64,000 nucleotides of DNA. Origin: VAXT01 sp038040395. Its GTDB lineage: Bacteria > Actinomycetota > Thermoleophilia > Gaiellales > Gaiellaceae. The notes beneath the pieces are model-generated. The model made no database searches. It saw only the letters and a program-made list of their open reading frames with translations, and had not been told where the DNA came from. The stretch covers positions 6,882 to 70,881 of the forward strand of contig JBBPIJ010000014.1 in NCBI GenBank assembly GCA_038040395.1, given 5' to 3'. Shown one piece after another: positions 25,570-32,675 of the stretch. Within the stretch, counting starts at the first letter, position 1. Each line of letters begins with the position of its first letter. Both the position numbers and the translations under genes were made by a program.

Positions 25570-25702
25570 GCCCTTGCCGATCTCGGCCTGTCTCGGTCGG
25601 TCTGAGGTTTTCCTGCTTACCCGGCATATCCGTCCTTCTGATCGTCGACGGCATCTCGGCCTGTCTCGGCGGGTCTCGCTGCCACTCTTGCTGCCACCCT
25701 CG
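25570..25702. repeat. Cassette arm region, copy 4 (short)
   Basis: Contains both ATCTCGGCCTGTCTCGG direct repeats (about 25580 and 25653) and the CTGCCACTCTTGCTGCCACCCT end. It then diverges into sequence next to the ABM gene instead of the FG-GAP promoter. Confidence 0.65.
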
Positions 25703-25754
25703 AAACCGTTTCCGCCTTTGGCGATCTGCGGCCGGCCACCAGGTGCGGCCGCGA

Positions 25755-26033
25755 TCAGCCGGTGATTTGGTTGTGGATCTGAACCTCCCTGATCTGGGGC
25801 TGTGGCGGGCCAACTTCCTGGAGCGCTTGACCGAGCCGCCCCGCGAGGAAGCGGTCGAAGTCCTCACGCGAGTTCCAGACGTCGACGACCATGAAACCGG
25901 TGTCGGTCTTGCCGGCCGCATGGAAGGTCTGACCCTCACCGAGCTTGCCCCCGCTTTTTTCGAGCTTCCGCATGACCTCGTCGTACTGCTCGAGCTCGCC
26001 CCCGGGGACGTCGATCAACAGACAAACGGCCAT
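25755..26033 (-). CDS. Small ABM-type dimeric alpha-beta barrel protein
   Basis: 92 residues from ATG 26033 with GGGAGGAG just upstream. The pattern (MAVCLLIDVPGGELEQYDEV, TGFMVVDVWNSREDFDRFLAGRL, QIREVQIHNQ) matches the antibiotic-biosynthesis-monooxygenase-like/ferredoxin-fold dimeric barrels, which are mostly small oxygenases, heme degraders or of unknown role. It is the only gene in its cassette, lies on the strand opposite to the FG-GAP genes, and sits between tRNA-Leu copies 4 and 5. Its different content shows that the cassettes are not all duplicates of one gene. Confidence 0.8.
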   Translation of the reverse strand: MAVCLLIDVPGGELEQYDEVMRKLEKSGGKLGEGQTFHAAGKTDTGFMVVDVWNSREDFDRFLAGRLGQALQEVGPPQPQIREVQIHNQITG

Positions 26034-26167
26034 TACTCCTCCCGTCCTATCGCTTGATTAATGCGACGATAGCGGAGCAGGTTCGGACTCCACGATCCAG
26101 AAGGGGCCCGTCACCACATTCGACAGCGCGGGCGCCGTCACCCGGATCGGCGAGACTCGGTCTCTAA

Positions 26168-26224
26168 TGCCGGGGGCGGGACTCGAACCCGCACGCCCCC
26201 GAGGGGGGCACCTGATTTTAAGTC
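26168..26224 (-). repeat. tRNA-Leu 3'-half copy 5 (putative att site)
   Basis: Matches the intact tRNA-Leu from the 3' end to AAGTC; the variable arm differs by a few bases (CGAGGGGGGC). It is the last fragment before the complete gene at 27965. Confidence 0.88.
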
Positions 26225-26360
26225 GCCCTTGTTGATCTCGGCCTATCTCGGTGGGTCTGAGTTTTTCCTGCTTACCAAGCCTATTCGTCGCTCTGACCGT
26301 CTACGGCATCTCGGCCTATCTCGGCGGGTCTCGCTGCCACTTTGATGCCACCCTGGCGAC
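26225..26360. repeat. Cassette arm region, copy 5
   Basis: Same arm sequence with more substitutions, both ATCTCGGCCTATCTCGG direct repeats kept (about 26236 and 26309). The FG-GAP-type promoter does not follow. Confidence 0.6.
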
Positions 26361-26390
26361 CTCGTAACCACCGACGCCGGGGAACATTTC

Positions 26391-26520
26391 TTGGCGGTGG
26401 CAGCTTCCAGGCCAAGCTCGACCACGCGACCGGATACAGCCCCAACTCGGTCGCGATCGGCGACCCGAACGGCGACGGCAAGCTCGCCATGACGACTGCG
26501 AACGTCAACCCAAACTCCCG
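26391..26520 (+). pseudogene. FG-GAP repeat fragment
   Basis: Translates as a single FG-GAP blade (GGSFQAKLDHATGYSPNSVAIGDPNGDGK) with no start, signal or neighbouring blades. It is a leftover of another FG-GAP copy lying upstream of copy 4. Confidence 0.7.
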
Positions 26521-26536
26521 GGCGGTTCGCGCTTTC

Positions 26537-26554
26537 TGTAACGGAACCGTTACA
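26537..26554. promoter_or_regulatory. Perfect palindrome TGTAACGG-AA-CCGTTACA, probable operator
   Basis: Eight-base arms around a 2-bp centre, 50 nt before FG-GAP copy 4. Size and symmetry are like operators of TetR-family repressors. The other FG-GAP genes lack it, so copy 4 is probably regulated differently. Confidence 0.55.
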
Positions 26555-26595
26555 CGAGCGTGACTAGGCTGATGCAGAGAAGCAGGAGGATCGAA

Positions 26596-26607
26596 ATGCC
26601 GAAATGA
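26596..26607 (+). other. Minimal ORF (Met-Pro-Lys-stop) coupled to FG-GAP copy 4
   Basis: The strong AGGAGG (26584-26589) is 6 nt before ATG 26596, which is followed by CCG AAA TGA. The TGA overlaps ATG 26604 (ATGA), the start of the long gene. Either this is a leader that reinitiates, or a small deletion has moved the original start out of frame. Confidence 0.45.
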
Positions 26608-27944
26608 AGACTCTCCTCCCCATTCGGAACGTCCGTCGCAGGCAGGTCCTCGTGCTCGTCGGCCTGCTCGCGCTCGGCAGCTCGGTGTCCGCTGCGGCGC
26701 CCACCGGCTCGGCGCCTTCGTTTGCTCCCGCGAGGAGCTACGCAACCGGAACCAACCCCAACTCGGTCGCGATCGGCGATCTGAACGGCGACGGCAAGCC
26801 GGACGTTGCGACCTCGAACGTCAAGGCGAACAGCGTCTCCGTGCTCCTGAACCGGGGCGATGGCAGCTTCCGGCCCAAGCTCAACTACGCAACCGGACAC
26901 CACCCCGACTCGGTCGCGATCGGCGATCTGAACGGCGACGGCAAGCCGGACCTGGCGACCGCGAACTACGACGCGCTCGGCGCCTCCGTTCTTCTGAACC
27001 GGGGCGACGGCAGCTTCCAGCCCAAGCTCGACTACGCAGCCGGGGGCCACCCTCTCTCGGTCGCGATCGGCGACCTGAACGGCGACGGCAAGCCCGACCT
27101 GGTGACCGCGAACGCCCGCGGCGTCTCCGTGCTCCTGAACCGGGGCGACGGCAGCTTCCAGCCCAAGCTCGACTACGCAACTGGAGAACAGCCTTTCTCG
27201 GTCGCGATCGGCGACCTGAACGGTGATGGCAAGCCCGACCTGGCGACCGCGGACTACGGCGCCTCCGGCGTCTCGGTGCTCCTGAACCGGGGCGACGGCA
27301 GCTTCAAGCCTGAGCGCGACTACGCAACTGGACGCACCCCTGAGTCGGTCGTGATCGGCGACCTGAACGGCGACGGCAAGCCCGACCTGGCGACCGCGAA
27401 CGTCGACGCGGACACGGTCTCCGTGCTCCTCAACCGAGGCGACGGCAGTTTCCGGCACAAGCTCGACTACGCAACCGAAAACCAGCCTACGTCGGTCGCG
27501 ATCGGCGATCTGAACGGCGACGGCAAGCCGGACCTGGCGACCGCGAACTTCAGCTTCGAAAGCGTCTCCGTGCTCGTAAACCGGGGCGACGGCAGCTTCC
27601 AGCCCAAGCTCGACTACGCAACCGCAACCGGGTGGGAGCCTCACTCGGTCGCAATCGCCGATCTGAACGGCGACCGCAAGCGGGACCTGGCGACCGCCGG
27701 ACACAGCGTCTCCGTGCTCCTCAACAGGCCAGGTCTCTGCACGGTACAGGACGTCGGGCGAGAGACGGTGTCGGCTGCGAAACGCACGATCGCACGCGCT
27801 AATTGCCGCGTCGGAAAGATCCGCCGCGCCTACTTGAAGAGGGTCACGAGGGGCCGCGTGATCTCGCAGAAGCCGAACTTCGGCGCGGTGCTGCAAGGCG
27901 GCGGCAAGGTCAACCTCGTCGTCAGCCGCGGGCGCAGGCGCTAG
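26604..27944 (+). CDS. FG-GAP repeat secreted protein with PASTA-like C-terminus, copy 4 (divergent)
   Basis: 446 residues from ATG 26604. The N-terminus (TLLPIRNVRRRQVLVLVGLLALGSSVSAAA) is a different signal peptide from those of copies 1-3, and the upstream region has another promoter type with the TGTAACGG palindrome. Seven FG-GAP units follow with NRGDGSFQPK linkers; the last loop is changed (NGDRKRDL). The C-terminal PASTA-like domain (CTVQDVGRETVSAAKR, NCRVGKIRRAYLK, VNLVVSRGRRR) is kept. It stands next to the intact tRNA-Leu, in the right-most cassette. Confidence 0.9.
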   Translation: MKTLLPIRNVRRRQVLVLVGLLALGSSVSAAAPTGSAPSFAPARSYATGTNPNSVAIGDLNGDGKPDVATSNVKANSVSVLLNRGDGSFRPKLNYATGHHPDSVAIGDLNGDGKPDLATANYDALGASVLLNRGDGSFQPKLDYAAGGHPLSVAIGDLNGDGKPDLVTANARGVSVLLNRGDGSFQPKLDYATGEQPFSVAIGDLNGDGKPDLATADYGASGVSVLLNRGDGSFKPERDYATGRTPESVVIGDLNGDGKPDLATANVDADTVSVLLNRGDGSFRHKLDYATENQPTSVAIGDLNGDGKPDLATANFSFESVSVLVNRGDGSFQPKLDYATATGWEPHSVAIADLNGDRKRDLATAGHSVSVLLNRPGLCTVQDVGRETVSAAKRTIARANCRVGKIRRAYLKRVTRGRVISQKPNFGAVLQGGGKVNLVVSRGRRR

Positions 27945-27964
27945 CCGCGTCCTAGCCTCTTTGA

Positions 27965-28052
27965 TGCCGGGGGCGGGACTCGAACCCGCACGCCCCCGGA
28001 GGGGACACCTGATTTTAAGTCAGGCGCGTATGACCAGTTTCGCCACCCCGGC
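27965..28052 (-). tRNA. tRNA-Leu (anticodon UAA)
   Basis: 88 nt. The acceptor stem pairs GCCGGGG (28052-28046) with CCCCGGC (27972-27966), with A73 at 27965 and no encoded CCA. The anticodon stem CCTGA/TCAGG encloses the loop CTTAAAA, giving UAA. The long class II variable arm (TGTCCCCTCCGGGGGCG) and the GTTCGAGTC T loop are typical of tRNA-Leu. Its 3' half is repeated five times to the left, which marks it as the integration target. Confidence 0.97.
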
Positions 28053-28085
28053 GGCGGAAGGATAGCCCGGGGCTAGTTGCCGGGG

Positions 28086-28790
28086 CTAGGTGCCGGGCGC
28101 CATGTCGCTGACGCTCGCGAAGCGCTCTCCCGCCTTGTTGCGGTGAGCGTCGCGGAACTTCGCGAAGGTCTTCTCGTCGAACTTCGTGCACATGAGGACG
28201 TAGCCCTTGCCCGAATCCACGTTCTTGAAGTCGCCCTCCTGCTTGTACGCGGGCTCGTTCCAGGCCGTGAGCGCGAAGCGCTTACCGAGCTTGGGGTACG
28301 GCGCGACGACGAGCCCGTTCGGGTCGTCCTGGTAGAACGAACGCAGGTCGTCCAGCGCGTCCGAGCCCACGTCGCCGTACTGGATGATGATCCCGCCGTG
28401 CTCGAGGTTGTGGACGAGGATCGTCTGCTGGATCGGATCCTCGTAGATGTTCCACGCCGCGGGCGATTGGTAGTGCGGTCCGCTCGAGGGCGGGAACGAG
28501 TTGTACTTCACCTTCTCGCTGGGGCTCGATAGGTGCTTGGGCGCGAGACCCTTGTAGGAGGTCTCGCGACAATCCTTCGACGAGATCGCGCTGGACCCGT
28601 CCCCGTCCCCGTCGCCGCTCCCGACTGCGACGTACGCGATGACCGCCCCGAGCAGGACGAAGCCGGAGATCGCCGCCAGCATCAGATAGAGCAGCGTTCG
28701 GCGCTCGGCAGGGGACCGCTCAGCCGAGCGCACCTTGGGCGCCTGCACCGGTCGACGGGGAGGCGGCGGAGTCCTGGCCTTCTTCGCCAA
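28086..28790 (-). CDS. DUF3105 membrane-anchored protein
   Basis: About 234 residues. I take TTG 28790 as start; the longer frame to 28931 would run through the promoter of the divergent gene. A basic Pro-rich cytoplasmic tail precedes one transmembrane helix (LYLMLAAISGFVLLGAVIAYVAV), then a DUF3105 domain with its hallmarks FPPSSGPHY, the LVHNLEHGG motif and IIIQYGD. Such proteins are widespread in actinobacteria and usually have no known function; the conserved His residues suggest metal or ligand binding outside the membrane. It ends just beyond the tRNA-Leu gene, so it is the first chromosomal gene flanking the cassette array. Confidence 0.85.
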   Translation of the reverse strand: MAKKARTPPPPRRPVQAPKVRSAERSPAERRTLLYLMLAAISGFVLLGAVIAYVAVGSGDGDGDGSSAISSKDCRETSYKGLAPKHLSSPSEKVKYNSFPPSSGPHYQSPAAWNIYEDPIQQTILVHNLEHGGIIIQYGDVGSDALDDLRSFYQDDPNGLVVAPYPKLGKRFALTAWNEPAYKQEGDFKNVDSGKGYVLMCTKFDEKTFAKFRDAHRNKAGERFASVSDMAPGT

Positions 28791-28845
28791 ATCGGTCCGA
28801 TGGTAGCAACGGCCTATACTCGGGCTCTCAACTGAGGAGGACTGA

Positions 28846-29040
28846 ATGGGACTCATGGACAAGATCTTGGGACGCGGGAAGAAGGCCGCAGGTGACGTCA
28901 CCGGCGACGCTTCGCTCCACCACGAAGGCATGCATCAGGAGAAAGAAGGCATGGCCGAGGATCGCGCCGCGGCCGCTGAAGACACCGCGCATGAGGCGCA
29001 CGAGGACGCAGCAGAGCACCGAACCGAGCGGGAGAGCTAG
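28846..29040 (+). CDS. CsbD-like small stress protein
   Basis: 64 residues from ATG 28846 with GAGGAGG upstream and TATACT at 28815-28820 as likely -10. The sequence is hydrophilic and helical; the part KILGRGKKAAGDVTGDASLHHEG resembles the CsbD family of general-stress proteins (KxKxAAGKVTGD..L..EG). The second half (EDRAAAAEDTAHEAHEDA) is an acidic-Ala helix. Role unknown in detail. It is divergent from the DUF3105 gene and followed by the palindromic element. Confidence 0.68.
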   Translation: MGLMDKILGRGKKAAGDVTGDASLHHEGMHQEKEGMAEDRAAAAEDTAHEAHEDAAEHRTERES

Positions 29041-29051
29041 ACCTAGACCCC

Positions 29052-29214
29052 AGGAGGGTTTGGCGAAACATGGCTGAGCCGCCGGGCCGCGCTGCTCGCC
29101 CCGAGGCCGGGTCCTCAGTCGCCCCGATAGTTCAACTATCGGGGCTCCCTGCGTCCGCGGCCTCGGAACGAGCATCGCACCCCGGCGACGAGCAACATTC
29201 CGCCAAACCCTCCT
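29052..29214. repeat. Palindromic mobile-like element, copy A (163 bp)
   Basis: The ends AGGAGGGTTTGGCG and CGCCAAACCCTCCT are inverted repeats. Inside, GCCGCCGGG/CCCGGCGA and GAGGCCGGGTCCTCAG/CTGCGTCCGCGGCCTCGG pair imperfectly, and the centre is a perfect hairpin GCCCCGATAGTT-C-AACTATCGGGGC (29121-29145). The same shell recurs in reverse orientation at 51878-52099 with another centre. No coding capacity; it fits a MITE/REP-type element that may also act as a terminator. Confidence 0.8.
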
Positions 29215-29253
29215 AGGCGTCGTCCGGCGCCCTCTCTACCGTTCTGCGGTCCT

Positions 29254-30270
29254 ATGTGGATCGCGGTTCTCATACTGCTTTCGTTCGGCGCTCTGGCCGC
29301 AGGCGCTGTCTGGTTCGTGCGGAATCTCCGCACCGAGCTCGGCGCCCTGCGGGCGGACGCCGGCGCGCAGTTGGCCGAGCGGAGCGCCGCGGTCGACCGG
29401 CGGCTAGAGGCGATGACCTCGACGCTCGACCGGCGCCTCGAGAGCACGTCCAAGACGGCGAGCGACATCCATCACCAGCTCGGCCAGCTCGGGCGCGCGA
29501 ACGAGGAGATCCTCGCGCGGGCCAACGACCTCAAGCGGCTCGAGCAGGCGCTGCGGCCTCCGAAGGCGCGCGGCGGCTTCGGCGAGCTCATGCTGGCGAA
29601 CCTGCTCAGGGACCGCCTTCCGGCCGGGGCATACGAGCTCGAGTACGGGTTCCGCGGCGGCCAGCGGGTGGATGCCGTGATCAGGGTCGACCGCCTCGTC
29701 CCCGTCGACGCCAAGTTCCCGCTCGACAACTTCGAGCGGCTCGTCGAGGCAGAGGACGACGAACACCGCACGCTTGCCGAGAAGGCGTTCGCGCGCGACC
29801 TCAAGGTTCACGTCGATGCGATCGCGGAGAAGTACATCCGCCCCGACGAGGGGACGTACGACTTCGCACTGATGTACCTCCCTTCGGAGGGCGTCTATTA
29901 CGAGCTCGTCTGTGGCAAGACGGGCGCTCTGCTGTCGTACGCGCACGACAAGCGGGTCTTCCCGGTCTCGCCGACGACGTTCACGTCGCAACTACAGGTG
30001 ATCGCGCTCGGCCTGAAAGGGATGCAGATCGAGCATCGGGCACAGGAAGTGATGGCGTACTGCGCCCAGCTCCAGAACGACTTCGGCCGCTTCCGCGAGG
30101 ACTTCCAGGTCGTCGGCAAGCACCTCGGGAACGCGCAGTCGAAGTACGCGGAGGCCGACCGGCGTCTGGATCGGGTCGAAGGCAGGCTCGAGAAGGCCGC
30201 GGACTGGGAAGAGGTCGCAGTCGAGCCTGTTGAAGCACCCGAGCTCCCGCGCGCAGTCGACGCCGCTTAG
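29254..30270 (+). CDS. rmuC: RmuC-family DNA recombination protein
   Basis: 338 residues with an N-terminal transmembrane helix (ILLSFGALAAGAVWFV), a coiled-coil stretch (about 25-105, RTELGALRADAGAQLAERSAAVDRRLEAM) and the RmuC nuclease-like domain (about 105-310). The domain shows FGELMLANLLRD, VDAKFPLDNF, YDFALMYLPSEGVYYEL and the conserved FPVSPTTFTSQLQ. RmuC proteins restrain inverted-repeat recombination and are thought to act on DNA near the membrane; recent work links them to defence against mobile DNA. The gene lies directly after the palindromic element. Its stop overlaps that of the convergent lipoprotein gene by 4 nt. Confidence 0.9.
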   Translation: MWIAVLILLSFGALAAGAVWFVRNLRTELGALRADAGAQLAERSAAVDRRLEAMTSTLDRRLESTSKTASDIHHQLGQLGRANEEILARANDLKRLEQALRPPKARGGFGELMLANLLRDRLPAGAYELEYGFRGGQRVDAVIRVDRLVPVDAKFPLDNFERLVEAEDDEHRTLAEKAFARDLKVHVDAIAEKYIRPDEGTYDFALMYLPSEGVYYELVCGKTGALLSYAHDKRVFPVSPTTFTSQLQVIALGLKGMQIEHRAQEVMAYCAQLQNDFGRFREDFQVVGKHLGNAQSKYAEADRRLDRVEGRLEKAADWEEVAVEPVEAPELPRAVDAA

Positions 30271-30722
30271 CGCGGAATCAGGTCGTACTCGTAGTTGATG
30301 ACCTGCCAGCGTCCGTCCTCGTGGGCGACCCACAGGCGGTACCGGGCCTTGAGCGCCACCTCGCCCTTGATGGGCACGACCTGGCGCCCCGCGAGCCGGT
30401 AGACGAAACAGTCGCTGCCGGCATCGACGGCCGGGCTCGGAGGACAGTCGTGCCGCAGGACCCCCGGCCCGCGAAGCTCGCGGATCCCGTCCCGCCGAAT
30501 CGAATCCTGGAAGTGCCGCGCCTCGCGAGTCAGAAGCGGCGCGACATCGTCGGCGACGGCCTCCCAACGCCCCGCCACGAGCTTGCGCACGAAGTCGTCG
30601 GCAAATCCCTGCGCTTGCTCGACCGGCGGCGCCCCGGTCTTCGACTTCGAGCCACCACAGCCGGCCACGAAAAGAAGCGCGGGGATCGCAAACGCGATCG
30701 CCGAGACGAGCCGAACCGTCAG
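30267..30722 (-). CDS. Lipoprotein, unknown, probable CTG start
   Basis: The first standard start codon in frame (GTG 30668) leaves only AGCGG of the export signal. Reading from CTG 30722 gives 151 residues with a complete lipoprotein signal (TVRLVSAIAFAIPALLFVAGC). CTG then overlaps the TGA of the aconitase gene as CTGA, as NTGA overlaps do elsewhere here. The mature domain (AQGFADDFVRKLVAGRWEAVADDV, DGRWQVINYEYDLIP) resembles small NTF2/SnoaL-like accessory domains of lipoproteins. Function unknown; its coupling with aconitase is probably only positional. Confidence 0.75.
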   Translation of the reverse strand: MTVRLVSAIAFAIPALLFVAGCGGSKSKTGAPPVEQAQGFADDFVRKLVAGRWEAVADDVAPLLTREARHFQDSIRRDGIRELRGPGVLRHDCPPSPAVDAGSDCFVYRLAGRQVVPIKGEVALKARYRLWVAHEDGRWQVINYEYDLIPR

Positions 30723-32668
30723 GCCGCCGCCGTCTGCTCCTGCTTCAGGTAGCGGATGAGACCGCCGGCCACGACAATCTCGCGCTCACGCGGGAGCAGG
30801 TCGTGAGTGAGCGTGATCTCATCGCCCGCGTCCTTGATCTCGCAGGGAAGCTCGTCCAGCCCGTCCGCGATCTCCCGGAGGCCTGAAACGCGCCACGTCT
30901 GTCCCAGTTCGGCCTTGTCGTAGTCGGACTCATCCTTGAAGAGCAAGGGGACGATCCCCTGGGCGATCAGGTTGCGCCGGTGGATCCGCGCGAAGCTCTT
31001 CGCGATCACCGCGCGCACGCCGAGCTGAAGCGGAGCGAGCGCGGCGTGCTCGCGACTCGACCCCTGTCCGTAGTTGTGTCCGGCAACGATGAAGCCTCCA
31101 CCCCACTCCTTCGCGCGGCGCGGGAACTCCGGATCGCGGAGCTGGAACGTGAACTCGGCGATCGCCGGCACGTTCGAGCGATACGCCATCACCGTCGCGC
31201 CGTCGGGCGAGAGATCGCCGGTCGAGATGTCGTCGGGAGCGACGATCAGCACCCGCAGCTCGAGCGAATCCGGGAGCTCGTCCTGCACCGGCGGCGGCTT
31301 GATGTTCGGGCCGCGCGGGATCTCGATCGACCCGGCCTCCTCCGCCGGCGCCGGCGCGAGGATGTGCGCCTGAACCACGGCCGGCCTCGCAGCCGGACGC
31401 TCGGGCATCTCGGGCACGGGCAGCTCGCGCGGGTCGGCGATCTCGCCCTTCAGCATCGACGCCGCCGCGACTGCGGGCGAGCACAGATAGACCTGGTCGT
31501 CGGCCGTCCCGCTCCGACCGGGAAAGTTCCGGTTGAACGTCCGCAGGGAGTTCGCCCCGGAAGGCGGAGCCTGCCCCATCCCAACGCACGGGCCGCACGC
31601 GGGCTCGAGCATCCGCAGGCCGGCCATCATCAGGTCGACGTACGTGCCCGACTGGGTGATCTGGTCGAGGATCTGGCGCGAGCCGGGCGTGGCCGTCGCC
31701 GAGATGAGCTTCTCCGAGATCCGGTGGCCCCGAAGGGTGGCGCCGCAGATCGCGAGGTCCTCGTACGACGAGTTGACCGACGATCCGATGCAGACCTGCG
31801 CGAGCTCGGTCCCCGCGACCTCCTCGACCGGGACGACGTTGCCCGGGCTCGAAGGCTTGGCGACGAGCGGAACCAGCGCTGCCAGGTCAATGGGCACCTC
31901 CTCGTCGAAATCGCCGGTGCCGCCGGTCTCCATCGCGACGAAGTCCTCTCCGCGCTCCTGCTCCTCGAGCCAGCGCTTCGTCTCGTCGTCGGCCGGAAAG
32001 ATCGCGCCCGTCGCGCCGAGCTCGGCGATCATGTTGCAGATCGTCCCGCGCTCGGTGTAGCTCAGCGTCGCCACGCCCGGACCGGTGAACTCGAAGATCG
32101 CGCCGCGGCCGCCTCGGACGCCAAGCCGGCGCAGGAGCTCGAGGATGATGTCCTTCGCCTGGATCCAGGGCCTCTGAAGCTCGTTCTCGAGGAAGACGCC
32201 GACGATCTTCGGACACGGCAGCTCGAACGCGTGCCCCGCCATGCAGACGGCGACGTCGAGCCCTCCGGCGCCGATCGCGATCATCCCGCAGGAGCCCGAC
32301 TGGGTCGTATGGCTGTCGGCTCCGATCAGCGTCTTGCCCGGCACCGCGAAGCGCTCGCAATGGATGTAGTGGCAGATCCCGTTCCCCGGGCGCGAGAACC
32401 ACACGCCGTATTTGGCCGCCATCGCCTGGAGGAACCGGTGGTCGTCCGGGTTCTTGAAGTCGATCTGGAGGATGTTGTGGTCGACGTACACGACGGCTGT
32501 CTCCACCTGGACGCGATCGTGCCCGAAGAGCTCGAACTGCATCATCGCCATCGTCCCGGTGGCGTCTTGCACGAGCGTCTGGTCGACCGAGATCGCGATC
32601 TCCTGACCGGGGACGAGCTCGCCCCTGGTCAAGTGCTCTTCGAGAATCGTGCGCGCGAGAGAAGCCAT
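30719..32668 (-). CDS. Aconitate hydratase (aconitase-type, 649 aa)
   Basis: Interconverts citrate and isocitrate in the TCA cycle. Large-subunit motifs are present (SVDQTLVQDATGTMAM, VYVDHNI, GADSHTTQSGSCGMIAIG, EPACGPCVGMG) followed by the swivel domain (YGQGSSREHAALAP). The length fits the short single-chain aconitases related to LeuC-LeuD fusions. One oddity: the usual IGSCTN motif, whose Cys binds the 4Fe-4S cluster, reads VCIGSSVNS, so the canonical Cys is Ser and a Cys lies three residues earlier. The two later cluster Cys are in place. An IDH-like enzyme is encoded at 45382, not adjacent. A related hydro-lyase substrate cannot be ruled out. Confidence 0.88.
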   Translation of the reverse strand: MASLARTILEEHLTRGELVPGQEIAISVDQTLVQDATGTMAMMQFELFGHDRVQVETAVVYVDHNILQIDFKNPDDHRFLQAMAAKYGVWFSRPGNGICHYIHCERFAVPGKTLIGADSHTTQSGSCGMIAIGAGGLDVAVCMAGHAFELPCPKIVGVFLENELQRPWIQAKDIILELLRRLGVRGGRGAIFEFTGPGVATLSYTERGTICNMIAELGATGAIFPADDETKRWLEEQERGEDFVAMETGGTGDFDEEVPIDLAALVPLVAKPSSPGNVVPVEEVAGTELAQVCIGSSVNSSYEDLAICGATLRGHRISEKLISATATPGSRQILDQITQSGTYVDLMMAGLRMLEPACGPCVGMGQAPPSGANSLRTFNRNFPGRSGTADDQVYLCSPAVAAASMLKGEIADPRELPVPEMPERPAARPAVVQAHILAPAPAEEAGSIEIPRGPNIKPPPVQDELPDSLELRVLIVAPDDISTGDLSPDGATVMAYRSNVPAIAEFTFQLRDPEFPRRAKEWGGGFIVAGHNYGQGSSREHAALAPLQLGVRAVIAKSFARIHRRNLIAQGIVPLLFKDESDYDKAELGQTWRVSGLREIADGLDELPCEIKDAGDEITLTHDLLPREREIVVAGGLIRYLKQEQTAAA

Positions 32669-32675
32669 TTCGCTC

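Noticed and set aside
20481..26224. Five additional tRNA-Leu genes
   Set aside because: Only the 3' half is present in each; the acceptor 5' strand and D arm are missing, so they cannot fold as tRNAs.
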